Shown: positions 22,607-32,411 of the stretch, piece after piece
Numbering within the stretch: position 1 is the first letter of the stretch
Layout of the letters: the number at the start of each line of letters is the position of its first letter
Source: Antrodiella citrinella
Lineage: Eukaryota; Basidiomycota; Agaricomycetes; Polyporales; Steccherinaceae
DNA: 64,000 nt
Assembly (NCBI GenBank): GCA_004802725.1
Contig: SGPM01000120.1
Coordinates: 1 to 64,000 of the forward strand
Direction of reading: 5' to 3'
Position numbers and translations under genes: made by a program
Notes under the pieces: model-generated
Told to the model about the DNA's origin: nothing
Databases searched by the model: none
Seen by the model: the letters and a program-made list of their open reading frames with translations, nothing else

Positions 22607-23278
22607 CTACGTGGACGCCGACTCCTCCGCTTTGGAGTCTACCGAGAGCAGACCTGCGCGCTGTGCGAACGTCGCAAACGTCGTGCGCGGGTCTTGGTCT
22701 TCCAGTGCTGATCTAATCCGGGACAAGACAAAGTGTCAGCACACGATAGCGAAATACAGTCATGAATGGCTGGTTTGACAAGGAAGGGACGAAGAGCAGC
22801 GGAACAAGGGGAAAGGGCAGGACATGCTGAATGCTCACCGACGCTTCATCTCACTCCGCCATGTGATCTCCCGCAACGCAGGCGTGCGCACGACGCTTCC
22901 GACGATCCCGAATCCCAGCGCGACGAGGGTCTCAATCAGGATCTGCAAAACGAAACAACCACAACAACAACGTCGTGTCATGGCAGAGTATGTGTATGAG
23001 TGGTGTGGGGGACGTACGCTGGATGGTATCGTCCCTTCTGGTCTCCCCAGTGCTTTTAGATGCGACAAATCTAGACACAACACCCGTCGTCAGTTTTCCG
23101 CATCCGCATTTCCCGGTCTGTGGGGTTGGGAAGGAGGGGTACGGACGTTCGTATCTCGAGTACGCAGCTATGCGCGCAGTGGTATGAGTTTCTAGATTCT
23201 GACGAAGCGGACAGAAATGAGGGGCATACCGTGCAGGAGGGTGAGGGTGGCGATGAGGATGAACAGGTTCCCGAGCAT
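22607..23278 (-). CDS. EMC5: ER membrane protein complex subunit 5 (EMC5/MMGT-like)
   Basis: Subunit of the EMC, which inserts membrane proteins at the ER. Five exons (23230-23278, 23147-23167, 23018-23070, 22839-22942, 22607-22712) join in phase to 110 residues. The first membrane helix is MLGNLFILIATLTLLHAAYS. The linker YEHLSHLKALGRPEGTIPSS precedes the second membrane helix ILIETLVALGFGIVGSVVRT, as in MMGT proteins ('LP.DI..QTL.AF...YG'). A charged cytosolic tail ends SKAEESAST. The second exon is only 21 nt with a GTCCGT donor; without it the conserved AAYSRYEH is lost. The gene is divergent from TPT1. Confidence in the family rests on motif order and size, not on a search. Confidence 0.75.
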
Positions 23279-23627
23279 CGTAGCCGTCTTGTGAGTCGGA
23301 TAATGATACAGGTGTATGATAATTTGGGAGAACTGGGATACGTGTGCCACAGTCTGGCTTGACGCGCGCTTGCATTTGTCATCACGATTATGTCACTACG
23401 CATGCATTTCTTGGTCCTTAATATTCAGACCGTATGCTTTTTGTATCCCCATTTCGTGGAATCTCATCTTCAAACTTGAAGTTGCTGTAATTATGACTCT
23501 TCCTTCATTGCATTCACAGGGTTGACGTTCAAACGTTAGACACGATCCTCTACTTGTCTTACCACTGCCACATCGTGGAATAGCATCTTCTATCTTCAGA
23601 AGGACAGTCCTCCGGAGACTGCGTTAC
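23279..23627. promoter_or_regulatory. divergent promoter between EMC5 and TPT1
   Basis: Roughly 350 bases between two starts facing away. A minus-strand frame covering it is the antisense of EMC5 exon sequence and has no motif. Pyrimidine-rich stretches occur in the 100 bases before the TPT1 ATG. Confidence 0.4.
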
Positions 23628-24634
23628 ATGGACCCACACGCCGTTGTCGGAACGGAACGTAGCAGTGTAGTCTCTAAACCCAAACGCGCCAAACAACAAC
23701 AGCAGACAGCCAAGGGAGATGCTGAAGGCAGCCGAAAGAAAGAAGGAAAGCAAGGTCCCAGCGGTGGACAAGCAAGCAAGCTACGAGGCTTACCCCGAGA
23801 TTCTGAGGAGACAAGGCTATCCAAGACCTTGACTTGGGTCTTGAGGCATGGCTCGCAGTCAGAAAAGTTGGCGATGCGTTCGGATGGATACCTGCGTGTG
23901 CAGGACATTGTGAGCATCTTCACCGCCTCACTGGTCGAACCCAAATGCGTATTGATGAGGAAGACAGCTCGCACGACCGAGATTCAAGGATTTCAACATG
24001 CCTCTGATTGAACGGATAGTGGCGAACGACTCTAAGACACGGTTCAACCTGATCAGCGAGCCCGAACCTGCGTCGGGTGCTCCTGTGTGGTGGATCCGAG
24101 CGAATCAAGGGCATTCGCTCAAGGCGGTTGCGGACCTTGAGACGACGCCGATTCTCTCGGTGTCGGATATTCCTACTGGCGTAGCTGTCCATGGCACCAC
24201 CAGACTGGCATGGGAATCAATTCGTGCGTACCTGTCTTGCTTAAATTTCCCCATGGATCGTCTCATTCTGGTCTCCAGAGAAAGAAGGTCTGTCAAGAAT
24301 GAAGCGTAACCATGTTCACCTCGCGCAAGGCGTCCCCGGAACAGGTGTCATTAGTGGTACGTTAAATGCGATCTCACAACGTTTTTTTGTCTTGCTCACC
24401 ATTTGGACTGTAGGCATGCGGAATACGTCACAGATCTACATTTACATTGACGTCGAGAAAGCCCTTGCCTCCGGTCTCAAGTTTGAGCTGTCAGCAAACG
24501 GGGTCATTCTCACCTCTGGTAACGAGGAAGGCATTCTCCCTCCTGCCTTCTTCAACAAAGTGGTCGCGCAAGATGGTGCAGTACTACCATTACTGGCGGT
24601 ATCGTCGAAGCAGATAACCGTCGACGACCTATAG
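23628..24634 (+). CDS. TPT1: tRNA 2'-phosphotransferase
   Basis: Removes the 2'-phosphate left at the splice junction of tRNAs by transferring it to NAD+. It has a Lys/Gln/Gly-rich leader of about 60 residues, then the KptA/Tpt1 domain: RLSKTLTWVLRHGSQSEKLA, DGYLRVQDILARPRFKDFNM, RFNLISEPEP, IRANQGHSLKAV, GVAVHGTTRLAWESI, MKRNHVHLAQGVPGTGVISG, and MRNTSQIYIYIDVEKALASG. The catalytic residues of the family are all recognisable: Arg in LRHG, His in QGHS, Arg in HGTTR and Arg in KRNHVH/RNTSQ. At least three introns: a GT-AG intron after VQDI, one between WESI and the segment carrying MKRNHVH, and one inside GVISG. Divergent from EMC5, convergent with the RTC4 gene. Confidence 0.92.
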
Positions 24635-24826
24635 TAGCAGACACAGTCACTTGTATTGTAGGGTATTATGACATCGGTTATACATACTCAAGTATATGTG
24701 CAACGGAGCGTAAGGTAGGTGAGTGAGAATACGAAGTAGAATGTTATGTGGCAGGATCAAGAAGTCAGTATGTAATCTAATACTAAGGCGTGGTTCCAAC
24801 AAATCTTTGTTCGATCCATAGTTGAA

Positions 24827-27800
24827 TCAAAGGAAGTCATCGTCTGAGAGGGCATCGTGCATGCCTTTCACCCAGCCGTCATTGTCCTCCGCTAAGGGCT
24901 TCCGTACTTTCTCAATGACCAGTTTACTACTTCTGTAAAGAAGTTCAGCGAACACATCCATGCCATATTGAGGATGCAACATACTCGGCAGCAGACCGTT
25001 TTCTTGCGATGTCCAATGGAATGACACTCCCAGACGGACCACTGACCACTGACGAGCTCGAGCTTGTCCGGCTGAAAGCTCTTTTGGCCGTCTTCTTGGG
25101 TGTAGTATCCACATCAGACGGTGCTGCACTACTCAACCTCGGATCCTTGATATGGTAGTTCCCCTTCGGGTCCCACGTCACCTCGCGCATCATCGAGCTC
25201 GAAGGCGGGACCTCCTGGACGTCATCATCAGCACCGTCGGGATCCGTGTCGCTGCCCTTGTGGAAGTTCTCCTTCTCGCTCGAGGAGGCCCCGCCATATG
25301 GCTGTGACAAGCTGACTTTGACCGCCTTAGCATCGTCAGAGCTGTCGCAGAGGTCAACCGACTCGCGCGAGGCGCTATAATTCAGCGTCGAGATTGAGGC
25401 TGTCCGGGGTTTCGGTTTTCGTGTCGGTCGTGGCTTGTTCTGACTCGGAGCGGAAGGGACTGATTCTGCGCTGTCGCTGATCATGATCACGTCCTGCTGT
25501 TCGCTTGTGGTGCGCTTCAGCATTGTAGGTTTGATGACAGGCTTGGTGGCGCCACCGTATGCAGGCTTGCGTGAAGGTCTGCTACGTGAGGACGCCCGGC
25601 TCTCGCCGCCACTGGACTCTGCGACCGATTGAGGTTTCTTCGGCGGACGGCCTCTGCGTTTGCCTTTAGCCTTCGCCGCTCCGGTCTCAGATAGCGTCGA
25701 CTCTGACTCCATCCTGTCGTCGTCCGCCTGACTTTCATCACCCAGCTCCTTCCTCCGGTTCTTGGCTCGTTGTCGGACGATGTTCTCTCCGACATTTGTT
25801 CCACCCTCGTCTGGGAACATCGCCACACCGTATTCTGCGCTCTCTCGCAGAGTCCTGATCGAAAGCTTACGACTTTGAGACATATCGTCCATGATGAGGG
25901 CAAGCGCTGCTTCGGGGATCAGAATGAGCTGGATGAACTCGTTCGGGATGAGAGGGAGCGTGGAATCGGAATCGAAGGTAGAGGGCGGGAAGAGGTCGTA
26001 GATAGTTTGGCTGAGAATTACGTATCCCAGCTCGCCATAACTATACAGTGTAATCAGCCGATTAAATAGGCACTTATCGAAGTGAACACAATACTCACTA
26101 GCCAGGTTGGGTTTTGTCAAAGTTCGAGAACTGTCCACGAACACCGGAAGCCTGCTTCGATCCCTGCTCCTTCACGTTCTTCACAACGTCTCGCCAAAAC
26201 ACGCTTCCTTTCCTCGGCCTGACTTTCTGCAACTCTTCATCCTCATAGTCGTCGTCGACAGGCGGTTCGCCCACTGCATCGGCTTTTTCTTCCTGCTGCT
26301 TGTCAGAAGATAGAAAGTCCTCGTCCACGTCGTCTATGATGGCCTGTAGCTGTGATTTCAAAGCAACTATCCGGTCTGCGAGCTCAGACCACTGGATACA
26401 CGTCGGCCAGCCATTGCATTCGGCCATAGGAATGTGTTCCTCTTCGAATGCATGGCGCGCACAGACATGCGCGTACACGGTTGGAGTCGTCCAAAGGCCT
26501 TGCGGGTTTGTAGGGCGTGGATCTCGGTGAGACTTGCGTCGGACGGCGGCAATGAGGGTAGTGAGAAACGGAGAGGGTGCTGCTGGTAACGGCTCATCGC
26601 ACCACGGACAAAGGGTGGACGGGTCGATTCTGGGATCAAAGAAATCTGTAAAACACGTTGATGAGTGAGACAGAGAACGATGGGTATATGGACTTACGAA
26701 GATCACGGTCAAAGACTTCTCCTTCGTCAGCTGCTCCCGGTGACCTGGAGAGAGGTTAGAACAATCCACACACAACGGCAAGCACACATACGCGTCGCTA
26801 AAATTTTTCCTCCGTTTCTTGCGTTGACTCCTCGATGCGTCCTCCGGATCACTACCCGATGCTCTCTTTCCCGGAGACGGTGACCCAAGCATGCTCTCCA
26901 GCATCTGCGTTTTCCATAGGAAACGCGCGAATGGCAGGCTTCTTAGGCTTTTCATCCTCAGAACTCTCCTCCGGTTCAGATGAAGAAAAGACGCAATTCC
27001 GAGCCTTGGATCTTTGTGGTCGCGAACCAGTCGGTTTGGAGGGAGGCGAAAGCATAGGAAACTCCTTGATGTTGCGCTTTGAGGACTTGCTCTTCTTGAT
27101 AGACAACGTGCTACTGAGGGCCTTGGGTGAACCGAGTTCCATAGGAAACGGTCGCGCCATCGCCTTGCCTTTGCCCTTTCCCATCTTGTCGTTGTCGTTG
27201 TCCGTCGACAATGCAAAGTCTATAGGTGCGTCCTCAGCTTTACGAGTCACAGGGCGAGGTCGCAGCCTGGGTCTAGCCTGAGGCGTCTTTTCGGACAGCG
27301 GTGACGGCGATGTCAACGTATCTTGAACCTTGTCTGCTTTAGCACCTACGGCGCGAGTCTTTGGCGGACGGGGTGTTTTGTCCTCTGAAAAGGGGAACGG
27401 TCGAGGAGAAGGAGGACGTCGCTTAATTTCATTTGTATTACATTCGCGGACAGCACTGGGATGTGCTATCTTATCGAGGACGGCGAGCACCGGGGTCCTC
27501 GACGATGAGGCAATGGGTCCTGACGGCGCAGATCGAGCGGATGGATCAACGAGAGGTGATTTGAACTTCCTAGTTAACGTCGTGTTGCGAGCGGCTTGTA
27601 TTGCCTCAGCTTTGCCTGCTAAAGACGGTTGCACATGATTTTGAGATCCAGCAGGAGCCAAGGTCTCCGGGCGGTGCCTGTATATCTCCCCGTCTACGAT
27701 GACCTCCTGAGATGTATTGCTGGTCGGTGTGGAGACATCTGAGGGCGCGTCTTGCTTGGGTTTGTTCTTCTTAAACTTTGGGAATTTCGCTCTGGTAGGC

Positions 27801-28222
27801 TTGTAATCTGGATGATACTCGTGGCTCTGGCCTTGAACGACAGCAAAGTCTTCGGCTCGTGCAGCCTTGAGCCTATTTGAAGCATTATCCCATTTCCCTT
27901 TCTTGGCTGGAGCTGGAGGGAGCCCGTCCAACTCGTCCCTGCTGGTGTTGAAAGCATCAAAATCGAAGGAATCGTTCATACTGTCTTCTCCGGCTTTCTT
28001 CGCGCTACCACCTTGCGGTCTCCCTGTGCCTCTGGTTTCGTTTCCACTCGACCTCGACCCTCCAGCTCTAGCCCCAAAGTCACTGCCCAAGTCCTCCATG
28101 AATCTGCCCTTGATTGGTTGAGTACGAGACGAAGGCACAAATGGACGCGTGTTGGACCGCATTTGGTTGTCGGTCTGAAGGTTTGTGCCATTTCGCTTCT
28201 GTGTATCGTAGACTTTCTCCAT
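24827..28222 (-). CDS. RTC4-domain protein (restriction of telomere capping 4-like)
   Basis: A large, mostly disordered protein with one folded domain. It starts at the first ATG (28222; the frame is open a little upstream but only via a TTG). The first 450 or so residues are Ser/Pro/Lys-rich with repeated 'R.FPM' or 'RPFPF' linear motifs (PSPRPFPFSEDK, MARPFPMELG, KEFPMLSPP, IRAFPMENAD). The RTC4 domain follows: FFDPRIDPSTLCPWCDEPLP, TPTVYAHVCARHAFEEEHIP, WPTCIQWSELADRIV, FWRDVVKNVKEQG and YGELGYVILSQTIYDLFPPS. A second disordered tail has AT-hook-like KGKRRGRPPKKPQ and ends DALSDDDFL. The yeast RTC4 name comes from a telomere-capping screen, and the molecular role is unknown. The AT-hook-like block suggests a nuclear location (inference). 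Confidence 0.85.
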
Positions 28223-28993
28223 GATTCCCACAGTGTCCCGACGTGGCGGTGACGGATTGTGCAAGCAAGTTTGATCAGTAGTGCAGATCAAAGCAGCGTC
28301 GAGTACCGAGAGCGTCGAGGAAGGAAAAATACAAAGACCATCGCGGTCGCGACAGAAAGGGAGTAGAACACCGCCAACGACGCGTTTGAGTCGCGACGGG
28401 CTCGTTTTGGGCGCTTAGTACAATGGGCGTCAACGCGTCTGTGGCTGTGAACGACCTCATCACTCAGGCTTGAGTCACTTCCACTATCAAAGATCCGAGG
28501 ATAATAAAATGAGGTATGCGTCAAACCCAGATCAAATGGCTGTATGAAGGGTCAGACCACAGGATAGTTGGTTGTTCTTTGCAGCACCAAAGTTGTCGTC
28601 GTTTTCAAGCCTCGGACTCGGCGAAAGCTCCGCCAACATGATTGTCAAGTTTATGAGAGGTACTGATCTACTACCGCGTCTCATGAGTGTCAAAAGCAGA
28701 GAGTTGACTCTGAGAAGCGAGGTAATCCACACTGGCGTGTGAGATGCCCCATCATGTGCACAGTGTGGCATCATCATGATCAACTTTGTCTAATGGCACC
28801 GTGGCTCAATTCTTACTGAATTCGAACGTGGCAGTGTGCTGAGTTCTTCCAGCCTCCCATCCAGCTACATATGTAGATCACCGGGCTGTCAGTCACAGGC
28901 AGATGTTCCAGTATCTCTCTTCCTGCCCTCCACAGACCGCCTTGGCATTTCAAGTTGGCACTGTACTCAGTGGCACATATCTGTCTTAGGCTC
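28223..28993. other. divergent intergenic region
   Basis: Nearly 800 bases between the RTC4 gene and the plus-strand membrane protein gene. Short frames on both strands have no motif and several start with non-ATG codons. Promoters of both genes must lie here. No repeats were evident. Confidence 0.35.
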
Positions 28994-30530
28994 ATGCGAC
29001 TTCGACTTCGAATGCCTGTTACGTTATGGCTTCTTCTGGTGGTTGTGGGCGCCGTGTCAGCGACTCTGGTGAATCGCACGATCGACGATACGTTCGGAGA
29101 TCTGGTAACAGGACAGCAGGTGCGTCGTACTACCATTCATGCTAATGAATGGCCAACTGAGTAAATCACAGGTTGTGTACACACCTCTACCACTGTGGGC
29201 ACAAGGAAACAATTGCACAGGATGCGCATTTCATCCCGATAAGAGTTTGTTTCAGAACGGTACGCGAGCAATGATGTCAGACCGACTGCCAACCGCTGAC
29301 AGCGTTGCTACATCATAGGAACCTGGCATGATGGCACGTATACACCATCCCGTGGCGACCAACCTCTGGAGTTCTCCTTCAGCTTCAATGGTATGCCAAT
29401 CAAGCTTGTCCGTCATAGCTACAACATATCTGACTTTGTCATAGGATCGGCCGTCTACATATTCAACCTCATAACGCGATTGACTCTGACCGACGTCAAT
29501 ATCTCGTTAGACGGCAATTTCGTTACCAACTTCTACCTCTTTCAAGATGTCCCGACGTACGATCAATACACACCCAATTTCCCTATCTTCGCTATGGATT
29601 CAATACCATACGGGCAGCACACCGTAAGCGTGCTCGATGTTGGGACCAACACAAGCTTACTCATGTTTGATTATGCGCTGTACACGTATGTCTCGCCGAG
29701 CGCTGTAATTCAATCCGACACTGATGATTTTGTGAAGGACAAACACATCGGCCTCGGATTATCTTCCCTCGTCGGCCGTGTCGTCACCAACGTCACCAGC
29801 AGGAAATGCTGCCCGGGGCAAGACAAATACAAACCTCGCTGCGATCGTCGGTGGTGTTGTCGGAGGACTAGCACTCCTCGTAATCTGTATCACCCTAGGA
29901 CTGCTGTACCGGCTGCGCCGTATCAGGGTAGTCGCTGCACCCGCACCCACGCCAGTAGACGTCAAACCAGATCCGTTCTTGGTCCAGAGTCGCGCAGTCG
30001 CGATAAATACCGACTGGCCGTCAGAAGACAGGTCCGCTTTCACTCGCCATGCAGCATCCACTGTACTAGGTGATGCCTCAGACATCGAGAAGGCGCCATC
30101 TACAGCCGATGAAACCGATATATCACTCCCGTTGCAAGAGCAACTCCAATTTTTCAGAACGGAGCTGGCGATCTTGCGGTCCAAGTCACCACCCAAACTT
30201 TCCGCGACACCGTCTATATCACAAAACGGCTCGAATACGCCAAGGAATGGGAGACCAACGGTGTCGCCCCAATCTAGCCCCTTGTTAGAGAGCGAAATCT
30301 CTGCCTTACGAGCAGAGATTGCACAGCTGCGGTCACAAGGAAGCATCACCACTCCTGCTGTTTCCAGGGTTGACTCGGACGATATGCAACGCGAGATTCT
30401 TCATTTGCGTAACGAGATCGAACTGTTGCGTCAGGAGCAGTTGGGTCCCCTTCCAGAGTATACTTCTGTTCCTCCCCCGAACCAGTTGTTATCCCCACCG
30501 TTGCGTCGAGCGTTGCCTTCCCCGCGATGA
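28994..30530 (+). CDS. single-pass membrane protein with coiled coil and LPxY tail (paralogue A)
   Basis: Secreted or type I membrane protein of a basidiomycete-specific kind. A signal peptide (VTLWLLLVVVGAVSATL) is followed by an ectodomain conserved with the gene at 61610-63058: LVNRTIDDTFGDLVTGQQ, WAQGNNCTGCAFHPDKS, GTWHDGTYTPS, GSAVYIFNLITRLTLTDVNI and DGNFVTNFYLFQDVPTYDQY, with several N-glycosylation sites. A Gly-zipper membrane helix (AAIVGGVVGGLALLVICITL) ends in Arg residues. The cytosolic part has an FFRTELAILRSK helix, a coiled coil (LESEISALRAEIAQLRSQ; MQREILHLRNEIELLRQEQL) and the motif GPLPEYTS near the C-terminus. About five introns. LPEY fits the (L/P)PxY consensus for WW domains of Rsp5-type ubiquitin ligases. 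Either ATG at 28994 or 29012 could be used. Confidence 0.75.
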
Positions 30531-30720
30531 TATATTCAACGTCGTGGAACGCCTTGCTTTGCCATCTCTTATTTCGTATTCCTGTTGTGCTTTGACATTG
30601 CATATGTTGTACTACACGCTGTTCAAATCTTGCTATTTTGCTCTGAGTCGCCGTAACCTTGCCTGAAAACCAACATACTAAAATGAAGGCCGTTCAAGTT
30701 CGTGGGACACTTCTGAGATA

Positions 30721-32121
30721 TCAATTCGGCTGAGATTGCTTGAAATTGGCCCGTTCAGTAGCTAGATCCTCACCCCATTGCTTCACTTCGGGATGCCGCA
30801 ATAACGGCAGACTCGAGTCGAAGAATGGCTGGAGCGTCTGCGCGTTATGATTGCGCTCATACTCAAGAGCTGTATGAGGTATGATAAGTGGCCGCAACGC
30901 CTCGAGAAGCCCACTAAACATACCCTGAGACGCCATCTCAAATCTATCGAGGTCTGCAGCAACGTGAGAGTCTGATTTCGTCCTTGTGGAGATGGATCTC
31001 ACCTTTCACGAAACGAGCTTCGGCCGACACACCATCTTCGTACTCCTGTGGCGTAAAACGGTCAATGACGGAAGGCAGTGGACGATAATCACAGTCACAA
31101 CCTGCCATAGAGACATGATACGCCGCGCCGCTGGACTGTCATGAAGCATTTCATGTACGAAATTGTGCATAGCGTCCTTGATAATGATATTTCAAAGTGA
31201 ACTCAGAATCGTGTAGGGTAGCTGAGCGGCTTACGGCCTCCAACTTTTGCTTTTCGGGCTTGGCTATCCCATCGCTTGGGGTGATATCACCAACTACCAG
31301 GCATGTGAGACAACGGCTCAGATAAAATTGCGCAGCAGGACTGACCTTGGGCCTCTACGGCGTTCGTAGAAAGCATGAGCGTAATACCAAACAAAAAGCA
31401 TACGATACTTGCCTGCCAGGTCGTGTACTACACACATCATCACACATCTGAGGTGCCGATCGGTTACAAGTTCAACGGCTCGCAGCATTACAGCTGGGTG
31501 CAAACGACGTGCAAGTTGACATTTTAACTACGGGAAATTTAGAGGACCGACAAGCTAACCCAAGCCTGCTCCGACCTCTCGTGTTCGTTGGCGGTGCAGC
31601 GCGCTGCCAGAGGTCGGAATAGGTCTGGCATCTTTTGCCAGATTTGCTTCATTTCCCGAACCTCTGTGAGACTAGTGACTCCCACATCGTTTTGCAACCA
31701 GCTGTAGAAAATATGTACTCACTTTGATACATCCAGCTGTTGGTCCGATGTACACATGGCTAGAACAGCCATTCTATACATGTGATCTGAGATGCTAAGT
31801 AAACAGGCTCGGTCAGGAATAGAGCTGGAGATGAGGTCGAACTTACCTCTCCGGCCCCGGAATCTACTGACAGTTCACAGCTGGTCAGGACAAGGTGAAT
31901 AAATCAACGCACATTATGGTTGACCCATCCCGTGCGTTTCTGGGTCTAAGAGCTTCTCAGATGACACACGAATGCGATATAGAAGACTAATAGCGCACTT
32001 TTAGCTTCTCCAAGATGTGAAAGAATGCTAGCCTGTCGGTAGAAGTGTTTCCGGATGAGACGTAGAGCGGCGGAAATACTCTTTTCGACTGCATCTGAAT
32101 CTGCTCCGCGTTCGTAGACAT
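30721..32121 (-). CDS. HD-domain 5'-deoxynucleotidase (HDDC2/Ygk1 type)
   Basis: Predicted metal-dependent enzyme that dephosphorylates deoxyribonucleoside monophosphates (YfbR/HDDC2/Ygk1 family). About ten short exons read: ASTDRLAFFHILEKLK-equivalent start (TSTDRLAFFHILEKLK), TQKRTGWVNH, ESISDHMYRMAVLAMC (first metal His), VVHDLA (HD motif), EAQ encoded by a 9-nt exon, VGDITPSDGIAKPEKQKLEA, FVHEMLHDSPAARRIMSLWQ, EYEDGVSAEARFVKDLDRFE and ALEYERNH, the family C-terminal signature. One intron (31355-31412) begins with GC instead of GT within a strong CAG|GCAAGT context. The start at 32121 gives MSTNAEQIQ. An upstream ATG at 32214 (MFFRNFHLRSSTF) would add an Arg-rich, mitochondrial-like leader. 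Divergent from the Doa10 gene. Confidence 0.82.
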
Positions 32122-32411
32122 CGATGCGTTTGGCCTCCAAAATTTATGTCGGTTATGTCGAGCGGAATCGATGCCAAAAGTGCTACTTCTGAGATGAAAG
32201 TTCCGGAAGAACATGGTATACGTGGGCGCTTGTTCTCTGTGGAGAAACTGCTTACTAATATGTGATGTCCTTTTGCCTCCGCCGAGTATTGCGGCCTTGG
32301 ACTCGGACCAACTCATCCTCCTGCTACTTTCACGACGACGCCCAACGACATCAACAGTATCGGATTCCTCTTTTCAATATCTTGTGAAAGTTCTCTTGAA
32401 GTATCTTGTCA

